A stretch of 64,000 bases of DNA, taken from Rotaria macrura. Taxonomy: Eukaryota > Rotifera > Eurotatoria > Philodinida > Philodinidae. The stretch is taken from NCBI GenBank assembly GCA_900239685.1, contig OENT01000825.1, positions 1 to 64,000 on the forward strand. The letters run 5' to 3'. Of the stretch, positions 1-10,387 are shown piece after piece. Each line of letters opens with the position of its first letter. Positions within the stretch are counted from its first letter, which is position 1. Position numbers and translations under genes: made by a program. The notes below the pieces were generated by a model. That model did no database searches. It was given only the letters and a program-made list of their open reading frames with translations, and was not told the origin of the DNA.

Positions 1-698
1 CAGGGTTTTGGTATATATTTCTAACAATGTTGTTTGAATGGTTGAATTCCACAAAAGCCGATGAGAACCGAATTCGTTTCGATGGATTTCTGTTTAATTA
101 GTAGTCATCGGTTTCTCTCAACATTCTGGTCTGATATTGATGTTGGAATCCCCTGTGTTGGAGTCGCATTGTATGTGCTATTCTTTTTCACTAATCTATC
201 GTCTCTGTATCGCATTTAAAGGAGTTTAGAAGTCATGAAATAGAATTCAGCATTGCGATGTAGAACTTGTCCTATGTTCCATGAGAATTGAACACCATCT
301 CGTCGAGTGATCGAATTAGATGAAATCTGTTTCCAAGTTTAAAGGTCGAGATCGTCTAGGAACTCATAAAAATGCGTTCAACGAATAACGATGATTGCAT
401 ACGTTGCAATAAGGTTACACACGACTGCTTTAAATGAGTATTAATACGACAATATCAAGCGACTATGGTATACGGTGGTGTTTTGGTTCGGTATTTTTTC
501 ATGCATGACAAGTTGAGGGTAGGTCAGTATCGCTTAAAATCGAGAAGTCATTCGAATTCTAGCAGGCTTCTTTTTCTCCGAATAAAGTCAAGCGCATACG
601 TCGTTTCAGCAGAAAGCAGAAAACTTTCAATCGTTTCCCGTATACTAGATGTCGAAAAACGATGACTGACTTGGGTGTGGCATACATACATGTATTTC
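1..698. other. Intergenic, no gene recognised
   Basis: AT-rich sequence with only short frames on either strand. I see no splice-flanked exon, RNA gene or clear repeat before the foldback element that begins at 699. Confidence 0.5.
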
Positions 699-1177
699 TA
701 ATGGGGAAACGGTGGATTTCGGATGTTCGGACGTTTTTTGGATTTTCTTTGGAGTGTTTGGATTTCTTTTGGATTTCGGATTTTGACAATCCCAGAATTC
801 ACCAGCAATCTCCTCGTGAAAATCAAGGAATTTCGAGCTGAAATTTTTATCATATGTTGGTCTTGTGGTTCTTAGAATATTCTAAAAGTTTCAGCGTAAA
901 CGGATGTTTTCTCGTGAAGATAGAACGATCGCAAGCGATACTCATATTTCACAGCACCGTCAGAAAATCGTTTTTTCTTGAAAACTGATTATCTTAAGAA
1001 GGAAACATTTGTTTACATTGAAACTTTTAGGATATTTTAAGAATCAAGAGGTCTACATATGATAAAAATTTCAGCTCGAAATTCCTTCATTTACAAGAGG
1101 ACATTGCTGGTGGCTTTTGGGATTTTTTGGATTGCTTTGGGATTGGCAATCCCAAAAATCCTCCGTTTCCCCCTTTG
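699..1177. mobile_element. Foldback hAT-type MITE, 479 bp
   Basis: The two halves are long imperfect inverted repeats of about 200 bp. For example, the stretch around GAATTTCGAGCTGAAATTTT on the left recurs inverted at about 1065-1085. The ends read TAATGGGGAAACGG and, inverted, CAAAGGGGGAAACGG. An exact 8-bp direct repeat, TGTATTTC, flanks it at 691-698 and 1178-1185, the target-site length of hAT transposons. There is no coding capacity, so it is a non-autonomous derivative. The long arms could form a hairpin if transcribed. Confidence 0.75.
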
Positions 1178-1857
1178 TGTATTTCGGTATTATGCGGCGA
1201 TCTCTATCACCGTGAAGAGGAAAGAAAAAAATATATAAGCTCATGATGTACCGTCTTCTTTTGTTCTTATAGCGGAGTTCAAGTAGAAAAGGTCATGTTT
1301 CAGCAGAGATAGAAATACTTTTTACTATGCTAGTGGTTCATTGAATTCTTGACTATCATAAGGAGAAATGAAGAGCATAAGAAGATAGCATAATTACTTT
1401 CTACTTTAAATTATGTATTTGTACGAATAGCAGCCAGCCATAGATCAATAAAATTTTTCTTTTGTATTTCTCCTTGTTAGCAGCAAGTTATAATGCGAAG
1501 TATTCCGATTCATGGGCCTTTTAGTCGATCGATAATATGCTAGTTAGTATTCATTGATTTAGATTAAATTTTCGTTTCTATTTTTCTATTATGTACGACG
1601 ATAAATCAGACGGCAAGTATTATTCCATTTTAGTAATTTTTAAAATTTAAAATTTTGAGATTATTCATTATGATAAATATAGGGCTATAGATATCAATTT
1701 ATTTGAGAAATTTCGTATTAATTTTGAGATTATCTAACATTGTAAATCGAACAGTAATTATTATCGTACACATATAAATTCATATATTTAGATTATTCGA
1801 AACGATAAATTCAACGATGACTATCGTTTTATTGAAATGATGTTATTTTTATTCTTA
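1178..1857. other. Intergenic, no gene recognised
   Basis: AT-rich filler between two transposon derivatives. No coding frame, RNA gene or repeat could be supported. Confidence 0.45.
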
Positions 1858-2196
1858 CCCAGGTGAATGAATCCCATACCGAATCCGATCGGATCCTATG
1901 ATCCGATGAAATCTTATGGGAATCCGGGTTGTGGAAACAGTAACGGATCCGACGGAAGAAACCTATTTTCTTATTTGAGTACGAATAAGCATTTAAACCC
2001 AACAGTAGAGGCCTGTCTGATCACACGATGAAATCCAATCGGATTCCGATAGTAGGATTCGATAAAATCCAACACTAGGGATCCGAATCAGGAATCGCAA
2101 CCAGGAATCCAATGGGATTTCGTCGGATAAGAGAAACTCCGATAGAAATATGATCGGATGCCTGTCGGATCCAATGGTCGGAATGATTCTCCTGGG
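1858..2196. mobile_element. TA-flanked MITE, CCCAGGT-end family, 339 bp
   Basis: The left end reads CCCAGGTGAATGAATCC and the right end, inverted, CCCAGGAGAATCATTCC. Both are bounded by TA (1856-1857 and 2197-2198), the insertion target of Tc1/mariner-like elements. The interior is rich in GGATCCGA and TCGGAT words. There is no coding capacity. Related copies or remnants lie at 3541-3660, 3672-3890, 4862-5057, 5196-5577, 5589-5669 and 15088-15397. Confidence 0.65.
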
Positions 2197-2779
2197 TAGA
2201 TTACTTATAGCAATTCGTCATGAAGTATTAAATTTTAGTTTGCTCGTGCTCATTGGACTTTTTATTTTGAAATTTTAATTGTAACAATTAATCATAAGGT
2301 AAGAATGAATTAAAAAATGGGATACATAGTCGCGGTGAAGAGGTAAATTTTTTTTTCACTGATGACTACCTTCAATAAAACATGATTCCTCGCAGCTACA
2401 TGCGAAAAAAAGAGTAGGAACTACGTGAGATTTGGAGTTCCAGATATTATGTTCTCTATTGTTTTGAGTCGAGGGGGTTGGACAGAAGATAAAGGGCTTA
2501 TTTACAATAATATGACTAGCGATATTCTATGCGATCATTTATTTTTATTTGCAATGGTCGTATAGACAATCTACTTCCCCGTGTACGACATGATAATACA
2601 CAATCACAATTTTTACGTTGATTAACAGTGAAATACAGTCGTATTCTATCGTAATTTTCACCTTATAGGACGTCGTAATGTTCGTCTTGAGCATCGTCGT
2701 CATCATTTGATCCGATGACTTTTTATTTAGTATCGTGAATTTCTCATTTGAATTAGCACAAACCATAAAAAAAAGTAAA
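2197..2779. other. Intergenic spacer before the tRNA array
   Basis: A 73-codon minus-strand frame at 2545-2766 has no recognisable motif and is probably chance. The run of A at 2769-2776 reads as T8 on the minus strand and is the likely RNA polymerase III terminator of the first tRNA. Confidence 0.45.
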
Positions 2780-2884
2780 CGCTACGAGTAGGATTCGAAC
2801 CTACGCGGGAGAACCCATCTGATGACTAATCGTTTCCTTTCTTCGGATTCTAGTCAGACGCCTTAACCACTCGGCCATCGCAGC
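2780..2884 (-). tRNA. tRNA-Ser(AGA) with a 24-nt intron
   Basis: Read on the minus strand, it has a 7-bp acceptor stem (GCTGCGA with TCGTAGC), the A box TGGCCGAGTGG, and an anticodon stem TCTGA/TCAGA with loop CT-AGA-A. The intron interrupts after position 37, the canonical site. A long variable arm typical of serine tRNAs follows, then the B box GGTTCGAATCC. The discriminator base is G. A T8 terminator follows. It is the first unit of an array with about 195-bp spacing. Confidence 0.9.
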
Positions 2885-2974
2885 ACATTCGCAACAAGAA
2901 TTTAAGACTTTACTTTAATTTTTCTCGATGATGTTCACACGAATTTAGATAAAAATGCACTATAAAAAAGTGAA

Positions 2975-3078
2975 CGCTGCGAGTAGGATTCGAACCTACG
3001 CGGGAGAACCCATCTGATAACTAGTCACTAGTTTGTCGTCGTTCTAGTCAGACGCCTTAACCACTCGGCCATCGCAGC
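2975..3078 (-). tRNA. tRNA-Ser(AGA) with a 23-nt intron
   Basis: The mature sequence is the same as that of the copy at 2780-2884 except for a perfectly paired acceptor (GCTGCGA/TCGCAGC). The intron sequence is different (it begins CGACGACAAA). The variable arm, B box and a T6 terminator are intact. The spacer to the neighbouring units shares GATGTTCA and CACTATAAAAA blocks, so the array arose by tandem duplication. Confidence 0.9.
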
Positions 3079-3167
3079 ACATTCATCAAAGTAATTTTCG
3101 ATGTAATTTTCATTCTAAGTATGATTGAGTCCCTGATGTTCAGAAAAACATTCACTATAAAAATGAA

Positions 3168-3214
3168 CGCTGCGAGTAGGATTTGAACCCACGCGGGAGA
3201 ACCCATCTGATAAC
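3168..3214 (-). pseudogene. 3' half of a tRNA-Ser gene
   Basis: From the end of the intron onward this matches the two intact genes: the TCAGA anticodon 3' strand, the long variable arm, a T arm with loop TTCAAAT, acceptor strand TCGCAGC and a T5 terminator. The 5' half is absent immediately upstream. It lies at the array's regular spacing (193 bp from the neighbour). A 5' half in the same orientation lies at 7196-7232; the two are complementary parts of one gene (see findings). Confidence 0.8.
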
Positions 3215-3540
3215 CTACGGTTTATTCATAAAAGTTGTCTTGATAAAAATCGTTTTTTTCCATCTCACTCCTATTTTTCAGGTCGTACTGGAATTGAGCA
3301 GCCTATTCCACTCCTGAAGGTGTAGCAATTTTCTTTCATTAGTTAATTTATTGTTCAAGTATTTGCTATATGTTGATCTAAAACTGAGATAAATCTTGAT
3401 TTGATCTAAGAGAATCTTGACCTGAGATGAAATCTCTTCAAGTTTCACGAGTTGAAGACCCAATTGATTTCAAATCATGAATCAATCTGCAGATAAATAT
3501 TGAGTTTGTATGGTTATCAGTCATTGTAAAACATTAACGA
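3215..3540. other. Spacer between split tRNA half and MITE cluster
   Basis: A minus-strand frame at 3278-3463 (61 codons) has no motif I recognise. Nothing else could be supported. Confidence 0.4.
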
Positions 3541-3660
3541 GCTCAGGAGAATCATTGCAACAGTTGGATCCGAATGATTACCGACAGCAGTCCGATCCAA
3601 TTTGATGTGAATTTCAATAAAACTGATGAGTTCGTATAGGAATCGTGGTTTTGGATCGAT
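3541..3660. repeat. Degenerate CCCAGGT-family MITE remnant
   Basis: CAGGAGAATCATTG followed by a GTTGGATCCGA word closely matches the inverted right end of the 1858-2196 element. The opposite end is not identifiable, so this is a truncated copy. Confidence 0.45.
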
Positions 3661-3671
3661 ATTCGGATCCC

Positions 3672-3890
3672 TACCCACCCAAGTCGAGCAATCCGAAACT
3701 GAGATCCTGTCGGATCCTACCGTGGACCCGGAAATAATCCAATAATATCCGATAGGAATCTTGTCGGAAATCGTGGGATTCTTCAGTATTGGATTCCAAT
3801 AGGAAGTTGTCGGAGAATGGATCCAGTGATTTCCGACAGTCGATCCGGTAGTCGGAAAACTTCGGATACCGTCGAAGTTTCATGCAAGCC
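3672..3890. repeat. CCCAGGT-family element, left arm
   Basis: It begins TACCCACCCAAGTCGAGCAATCC, a degenerate TA plus CCCAGGTCGAA-type end, and is packed with GTCGGA and GGATCC words. It may be the left part of a larger element whose right end is at 5057, with the A-rich block 3950-4860 inside. Confidence 0.4.
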
Positions 3891-3949
3891 TATCGAACTT
3901 ATAGCAGAATATTAGATATTCTATGACCCAGCCCCAGTCACACACTTCC

Positions 3950-4860
3950 TTCCTTGCCTGCAATTAACTTGAATATTAAGTAGTTCATTATAGTTTACGA
4001 TAAGTTTTATTGAATAAAAATTACAATAAATACAAAAAGTTAATTACAAAATGTAAAAATAAAATTACTGCAATAAATAACATAGAATTAAAAACAAATA
4101 AGACAAAATCAAAGTAATAAAACATAAGAAACTGAAATAAAGAGAATATAATGCAGTAAAATTAAAAATAGAATACAGTTTCTACTCAGTATACATAAAG
4201 TTCATGCCATAACAAAATCTTATACAAAACAAAATAAGGCGAGCAATAATCAAAATTAAAATTAAATAACGGAAAACTAAATACAGTAAAAAACGAATTA
4301 ACATAAAACTTGAACGGAAAAAATTTAAATAATTTACAAAATAAAGAAATATAATGAAGTAAAAATTAAACTAAATATAAAAACTAAAATGCAATAAACT
4401 AATCAAATAAATTTGTGGACTCACTTCTTAGGGATATCATGACATGACATACTAAAATTTAAAACACAATACAATCGAATGAAACAAACACCAATGTTCA
4501 TTTTATTTATTAACATCTATATACTCATTGGTGGAATTTCTATACAGTGAATCGCTTACGTATGGGTGAGGGCGCTGTGCGTAAAGTGAAGAAAAGCGAA
4601 ATTAACCGAATAAAAGTAAAATCTGTCAACTTAGAAAGAATAAACTGAATAAAATAAAAATTACAAAGATGTAAAAAAATTGCAAGTATTAATTAAATTG
4701 AAATTAAATCAAAAAATAAAACTTTATAGTATTATATAAATGAGAAAGAAAAAGAACTAAAGTGCAATAAAACAGAGAGTAGCTCAATTTCAACAAGTGA
4801 AATAAATCTATAGATACTTTCATAGCATTCGATATCTTCAGACCCGATAAGTTCACTTTT
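3950..4860. repeat. A-rich, strand-asymmetric block
   Basis: About 0.9 kb in which the plus strand is very rich in A and poor in G, with recurring words such as GCAATAAA, TAAAATTAAA and ACTAAAAT (for instance near 4068, 4391 and 4764). No gene is visible. The asymmetry contrasts with the surrounding sequence, and the block is bracketed by CCCAGGT-family arms at 3672-3890 and 4862-5057. Confidence 0.5.
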
Positions 4861-4861
4861 T

Positions 4862-5057
4862 CGGTTATCTTTGGATTCCGTCGGATCCTACAATCAGATA
4901 TCATCAGCTCCTATTATTAGTATCCAACGAAATCCGACGGCAGGAATCGTCGGAAATTAATGAATGTGATGGTTTCCAACAGTCGAATCCGACTAGCTGC
5001 CGACAGTTGGAAAGTGTCGGAATTTTCAAGGATCCTGTTGAGGAAATTCGACCTGGG
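4862..5057. repeat. CCCAGGT-family element, right arm
   Basis: It ends GAAATTCGACCTGGG followed by TA (5058-5059), the inverted CCCAGGTCGAA end. The interior carries the GTCGGA/GATCC words of the family. The left end is uncertain. Confidence 0.45.
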
Positions 5058-5195
5058 TAGTATTTTGATCCAATCATATCGTACGGCTAGATCCTATGAA
5101 CCTGCCGGAGGGGTTTGAATTACCTTTAGTGTTGGTTCCAGTACTAAATCATGTCTAAATAATAAAATATCAATTTTTCGTCGTATCTGTTAGTA

Positions 5196-5577
5196 CCCAG
5201 GTCGAACAATCTGATGAAAAATTCTTACAAGGATCTTATATCTGATCATATCTGACCTTATAAGATCCGATGAAAAAACGTACTCAAAATCGTCGTCTCT
5301 GACTTCTTACGTACGATTGTATTAGAAGATTCTTGAAAGATTCTGTTATATGGGATATACCATAGTAGTATTTCAATAAAATTAATTATCCTCTCAAAAT
5401 ATCACTAAAGTTATTAATACAAAAAAAGTGAATGTAAGATCTTTCGAGGAAAATATAGTATGATCTGATGTAAGATGTCAGAGACGACGATTTTTTTCAG
5501 ATTCTTGAAAGATTTCGTTCATATGCAAGATCTTGCATGTACAACATAAGATCTTATATCAGATTTTTTGAGCTGGG
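5196..5577. mobile_element. TA-flanked MITE, CCCAGGTCGAA ends, 382 bp
   Basis: The ends CCCAGGTCGAACAATCTGAT and, inverted, CCCAGCTCAAAAAATCTGAT are bounded by TA at 5194-5195 and 5578-5579. Inner parts of the arms also pair: AATCGTCGTCTCTGAC near 5289 recurs inverted near 5478. No coding sequence. Tc1/mariner-type target preference is inferred from the TA flanks. Confidence 0.65.
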
Positions 5578-5588
5578 TAGTTTCTCAA

Positions 5589-5669
5589 CCCAGAATCTCA
5601 TCGGAGTTTGTCAGTTCGTCGGATCTTGTAAGATCCGATAGGATTCAGTGTTGGATTCATTCACCTGGG
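5589..5669. repeat. Short CCCAG-end repeat remnant
   Basis: The block CCCAGAATC at one end and GATTCATTCACCTGGG at the other are inverted relatives of the family ends. It directly abuts the 5196-5577 element. The TA flanks are lost. Confidence 0.35.
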
Positions 5670-5920
5670 GATTTCAATCGATAAAATCATAACTGGATGA
5701 ATTAAGCGATGTTTTGGGTATTGATGAGCCGCTTCCGACAAAGAATAGGTTCCCTCAGAAGAAGTTTATCACCAATCGAATTTGCAGCTAATTTGCCAAT
5801 TGACCTTTAACTTAGTTAAAAAGTGATTCATTTATGATAGTTTACCAACACCAAAATGAATCTAACATGAGTCAAGATACATGGTTGTGCCTTATGGTAA
5901 ACTGCTCCCTGATTCATCAC

Positions 5921-6623
5921 CATAGGCGGCGCGCCAGCAATGCGAGGGGTAGCAATTGCTACCCCTACGGAAATTTAGGGGTAGCAATAAAAAGTTATTT
6001 CTACCCGTAGTAGAACGTATTCAGATAGTTGTCAAAAGAGCGTTTATATCCTATTGAACTCACTTTACTTTCTTGCAAGACTTTTTTGATCGTGTTGTTA
6101 AATGATGATAAAGTAAAACAAATTTCTCAATTCTATAATATGAATTATGATGAATTAAGAAGTGAACAACGAATGTACAAATTAGCACTATGTGAAAAGA
6201 AACAACTGACATTAAAATGTGCAACAAACGTTTTTATGGAACATAGTTTTCATCAATCACTTAATACCATGAATGATTTACTGAAAATATTATGGACAAT
6301 TCCAGTTAATACATGTGAATGTGAAAGAAGTTTTTCTTCCTTAAGACGACTTAAAACATACATTCGCAGCTCAACAGGCCAGGAAAGATTATCAAGTCTA
6401 TCGTTAATAAATATTGAACGTACGTTTGACATTGATATAGATACTATTATTACTGACTTTTTATCGAAAAATCAAGAACGAAAAAAAGTATTTTGAAAAT
6501 AAATAAATAAATTATGTATAAGTTTTGAAATCGAAAGCTTTTTAATAAAAAGTTTTATAACTATTATTATCAGTTTTATATATTTATTGCTACCCCTAGA
6601 AATTTTGGCTTGCACCGCCCATG
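5921..6623 (+). mobile_element. hAT DNA transposon derivative, 703 bp
   Basis: The ends CATAGGCGGCGC and, inverted, CATGGGCGGTGC are flanked by the exact 8-bp duplication TTCATCAC at 5913-5920 and 6624-6631. An inner GGGGTAGCAATAAA block occurs inverted near both ends, and a 22-bp perfect palindrome lies at 5945-5966. The element carries only the C-terminal part of a hAT transposase (6029-6496), so it is an internally or 5'-deleted copy rather than an autonomous one. Confidence 0.85.
6029..6496 (+). pseudogene. hAT transposase C-terminal fragment
   Basis: The open frame of 155 codons has the hAT family dimerisation (C-terminal) signature. It runs from a region equivalent to LLKILWTIPVNTCECERSFS through RLKTYIR and the RLSSLSLINIER helix, at roughly residues 82-135. 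In full-length hAT transposases this region helps multimerise the protein and completes the RNase H-like fold. The BED zinc finger and the main catalytic core are missing, and the frame does not begin with ATG, so no active transposase is expected. The remaining frame is undamaged, which suggests recent deletion. It lies wholly inside the element at 5921-6623. Confidence 0.85.
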
Positions 6624-7195
6624 TTCATCACTACTAAACTATATTAATCCACTCTCAGATCTGATTGAATGCAGGCTAAACAGTAATTCGTCCGAATTCC
6701 AATTTGATCTGCAAGCATTACTTTTTATTTTAGTAAATAGCTTAATCAAAAATCGAAAAAATCAAATAAATACATATTTCATAAAATTCAGCGCGTTGAA
6801 CAGTTTTTGCTATTCAAATATATTTTATTTACATGAACGAAGAATACTCATTAAAATTTTAAAAATTAAAGATAATTTAAATATTAATAATACTCTAAAA
6901 TACAAAATCATTCATATATAGCTAAGCTGTCAATAGAGTATAGTATTTGATTCTTTTAATTCCGTATTTTATATATATTTAATGAATACATAAAAACATT
7001 TACTAATCCAAGTAAGCTAAACTTCAAAATTCCTTGAAAATTTATGTAGAAAAAACAGAATACTACTAGCAAATCTCTGGTTGTCCATTTCCACTCTTCT
7101 CTTCAGATTTATTTAGTTTGGGAGACCCGTCGTCTCCTTCTCTTCTTAAATGTCGTTTGAGGATGTTCCCGTGCTATTCCTCGTTCGATGATTCA

Positions 7196-7232
7196 AGTCA
7201 GACGCCTTAACCACTCGGCCATCACAGCACAG
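7196..7232 (-). pseudogene. 5' half of a tRNA-Ser(UGA) gene
   Basis: On the minus strand the 37 nt from GCTGTGA through the A box to the anticodon loop CT-TGA-A match the intact genes at 2780 and 2975. The differences are one acceptor base and the anticodon, which is UGA. The match ends at the canonical intron position. Its acceptor strand can pair with that of the 3' half at 3168-3214 (one G-U pair). The sequence upstream differs from the array spacers. Confidence 0.75.
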
Positions 7233-10200
7233 AGACTCGCTTCATTGAAGACGATTTTAATCTTTGAATGTTCCCTTTTCATTTTTAGCCGTCCCTCGAG
7301 AAGGATATTTTTTTAAATCGTGAAAAGAATGGATTTCAGATCAGTGGTTCTTCACTTAACTCAACAGTTCAAAACTATGTGCTGATCGCAACACTTCGAC
7401 TATTATATTTCGACACTAGAGGGAATGAAAATAATCGTTTGTATTATTTCAGGTTTTTGTTAGTGTGTACAGTGAAAACTTACAGAAATAGTAGTGTTAC
7501 TTCTCATAAATCTTCACGAAAATTTCGATATAATCTGTTAGGTGGAGGAAGTCGATCCCTTTCTAGAGATGAAATATTGAAAAACGTTAGTGAGATTATT
7601 ATCCTCATGAGACATATCTTTATCCAACAAAATGTCGTAGAAACAAGTCAATTCAGCTTCTAATTTGTATATGCTTTGTTGTTATTCTTTTTAATACTAC
7701 TGCGTAAATAAATGCACTTAAAATATTATTGTCATTTTTGTTTTTGTTTTTGGTACTATCGTCATAAATGGAATTATGATAAAAGTCACTAGGGAAGAAA
7801 GCAATAAGAAAATTGATTTAATAGTATAATGACTGCATTGTCTTGATTTTTTTGGCCGACGTACTATCATAATGAAAATGAGAAATATCAATTAGTTTTA
7901 TTCAGTTAATAAATTTGTGATACTGAATAAAAGAAATTGATACAATCATGGCGATTATCAAAGTTCTTAGGGAGCCTTGATCTTGAGTATATACTTGTAC
8001 GTATTTAAGTGTTTGTTGATATTGGAGAGCTACTTGTATAATCGAACATTCGTTCTTAAAAAATTAAATCTATCCCACTCGAAGAAAGCAAGGTGAAAAT
8101 AGCGTATTCTCCTAAATTGCACTTAGCTTCTCGGCACATTCTAAGAAGTAATATTGATTTTCAAGGAACAGATCACGCCGTGAAAACGATCTGTTGTCTA
8201 TGAACTCGAAAATTATAATAATTACATATCACATGTATATTCACGTTATTTTTCCAAGTCTGCTTATAACGTTCGAGATCTAACTTGTTAGAAAAATATT
8301 TTAGAACATAAAATATCTAAGAACTTTGCAATGCTGGAGACTACATTAGTTTGATTACAGCCTCTTCTCATATCCAAGTGACGCTAAGATTTGTTTGTCT
8401 AGTCTTTTTATCAGCTGACGAAGATAAAAACCAACGAATATTTATCATAAGAATAAAAGTATAGAATTTATTTTAAAAACAACCTGCCATTATTATACAA
8501 TATAGAAGACTTTGTTGAAGTAAAATAAAGCCTCTTGCTCTGAATGAAAAAAATACATTACACATTGTGAGAGATGCACGTAGATGTAACTTATGTTAAA
8601 TTTCTTTTGGAATCAATCGAATATAGGATGAAATTTGAAGAAACTTGAGTAAAATTAATGCCTTTAGTGATAGACATCATCCGCCAGAATAAAGTTTTGC
8701 GTATACTCAAAATGTATTTTGATAGAATCGAATTAGAATTTGAAGAATCCTTAAAAAACTGTAAAAGTCTTCGTTTGAAAGTCTTGACATGATATCTAGA
8801 TCTTGAATTTAATTTTACAATATTAATAGATCTTTGGAGAAGGCAAGTTTATTGCAGCAGATACTTCGAGTTGAAAACTAGTGCAAATTTCAATGGGGAT
8901 TTCGTTTCTATTTGGGATTCTACTCTGAAACGATTTCGTTTTTTCTCGAGTATGGATTGAGTACGATGACATAATTAATCTTTGACTGCTCAGGTGGTTC
9001 ACTAAACAATATTAATCCGATGAAAGTTGAAGAAAACAATGCTTGTACATCGTTTGTATTTTGACTAAAGAGCTGTTTGACAGAATACACCACCAAAAAT
9101 CAAAGGCAAATCAACGAGAACTTTCGCTTCCTTTGTTTTGTTAACAGATACAAAGAGTCGCAAGGCATCCAAAATTAAATTCAATAATTTCGTAATATTT
9201 ATTTTATTTACAGAAATCCAAGAAAACGAGTCTCAACGAATTTCGACGAAACGTCACTCACATATCATTGATTCTACAGTAAAATCCTTACATATTGCAT
9301 TTTCATCGTATTATTATAAATCAAACGAATCGATTGATGAACGAATAAACATTGAACCGGAAAACGATGTTAGGGATATACTAACACAATAGATGCGACT
9401 GTAAATACTGAAATGTTCGGATAAATGTATCTATTATCACTTTTTGAAATGATTTGTTCAAATAATCTACTACAAGACAACAATGCACTACACATTTTTA
9501 TTGGATCGGCTTCAACCGATAATTGTTTCATACTTGACATCAGAGTACTTGATGTAGCAAAGCCACGGAATGTCAGTTGAAATCTCGCATCATTACTTGG
9601 AAACCTTTCCTTATAAGAAGAATTTTGTACATGTACAAATAGGTCATTTAATAATCAATTCTTCATCGACATATTAAATCATATTTAAAATCCATTATCG
9701 AAAACAATCTTAACTCTATTTTAATGAATGTTTTTCATAAGTATTATCTCACTTAAAGCGAAACGAATAACACTATCATTCTTGAACAGATTTTCGCTTA
9801 TATTAACAAAATAAAAGTCAAAAATTTGCCAAAAATAATATTCTCTTATGATCAGAATATTTTTTATATTTAGAACAGTATGAATGAATATAATTAAAAT
9901 CTTATCGATCAGAATAATCTGAAATCGTTAATCAGTTATTGATACTGACGCGAAAATATTTTTCAAGATCACATGTAAATGAACATAATTGATTTGTTAT
10001 TCGAAAATAATCAACTATATCAAGTGGTACAATACAACAATCTACCTTTTTACGCTCTCTAATTTTATTTTAATTAGAGATTATTTTTTTTCTGCTAAAC
10101 TAAATTCATGTAAGAAAACGAACAAGAATCATTGAAAAACTTGTCAATTTATGAATATAAAATAAATAATGAAAAATACTAGTTAGAAAGTAAAGCAGAA

Positions 10201-10387
10201 GATTGAGTTCAATCCGAGATACCTATCTACACATGTTTTTACATTTTTTTTAAATAAATGTCATAAACTCAATCAGATATTGTTTATACAAAGATAATCT
10301 TTCCAATCATAGACAAACTATCTATATTATGTAAACTTTAACAGAAACAAATACAATAGCTGAGTGACAGTTCTGAAGTACATGATT
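7233..10387. other. Gene-poor stretch with two unassigned open frames
   Basis: Two plus-strand frames look mildly exon-like. 7448-7663 follows a TATTTCAG acceptor-like site and encodes a Ser/Arg-rich piece ending QFSF. 9215-9392 follows TTATTTACAG and encodes a charged piece ending RDILTQ. Neither matches a family I know and no linking exons are evident. The rest is featureless AT-rich DNA. Confidence 0.3.

Larger units (their letters stand above)
5866..6921 (+). pseudogene. Open frame interrupted by the hAT insertion
   Basis: If the transposon at 5921-6623 and one copy of its 8-bp target repeat are ignored, the frame open from 5866 to 5920 continues from 6632 to the stop at 6919-6921 without shift (345 nt, 115 codons). 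I recognise no family, and the right part is Asn/Ile/Lys-rich, so it may be chance. If it was a real exon, the insertion broke it. Confidence 0.25.

Noticed and set aside
2780-3214. Regularly spaced near-identical repeats that could look like a CRISPR array
   Set aside because: The repeats are tRNA-Ser genes with acceptor stems, A and B boxes and T-run terminators.
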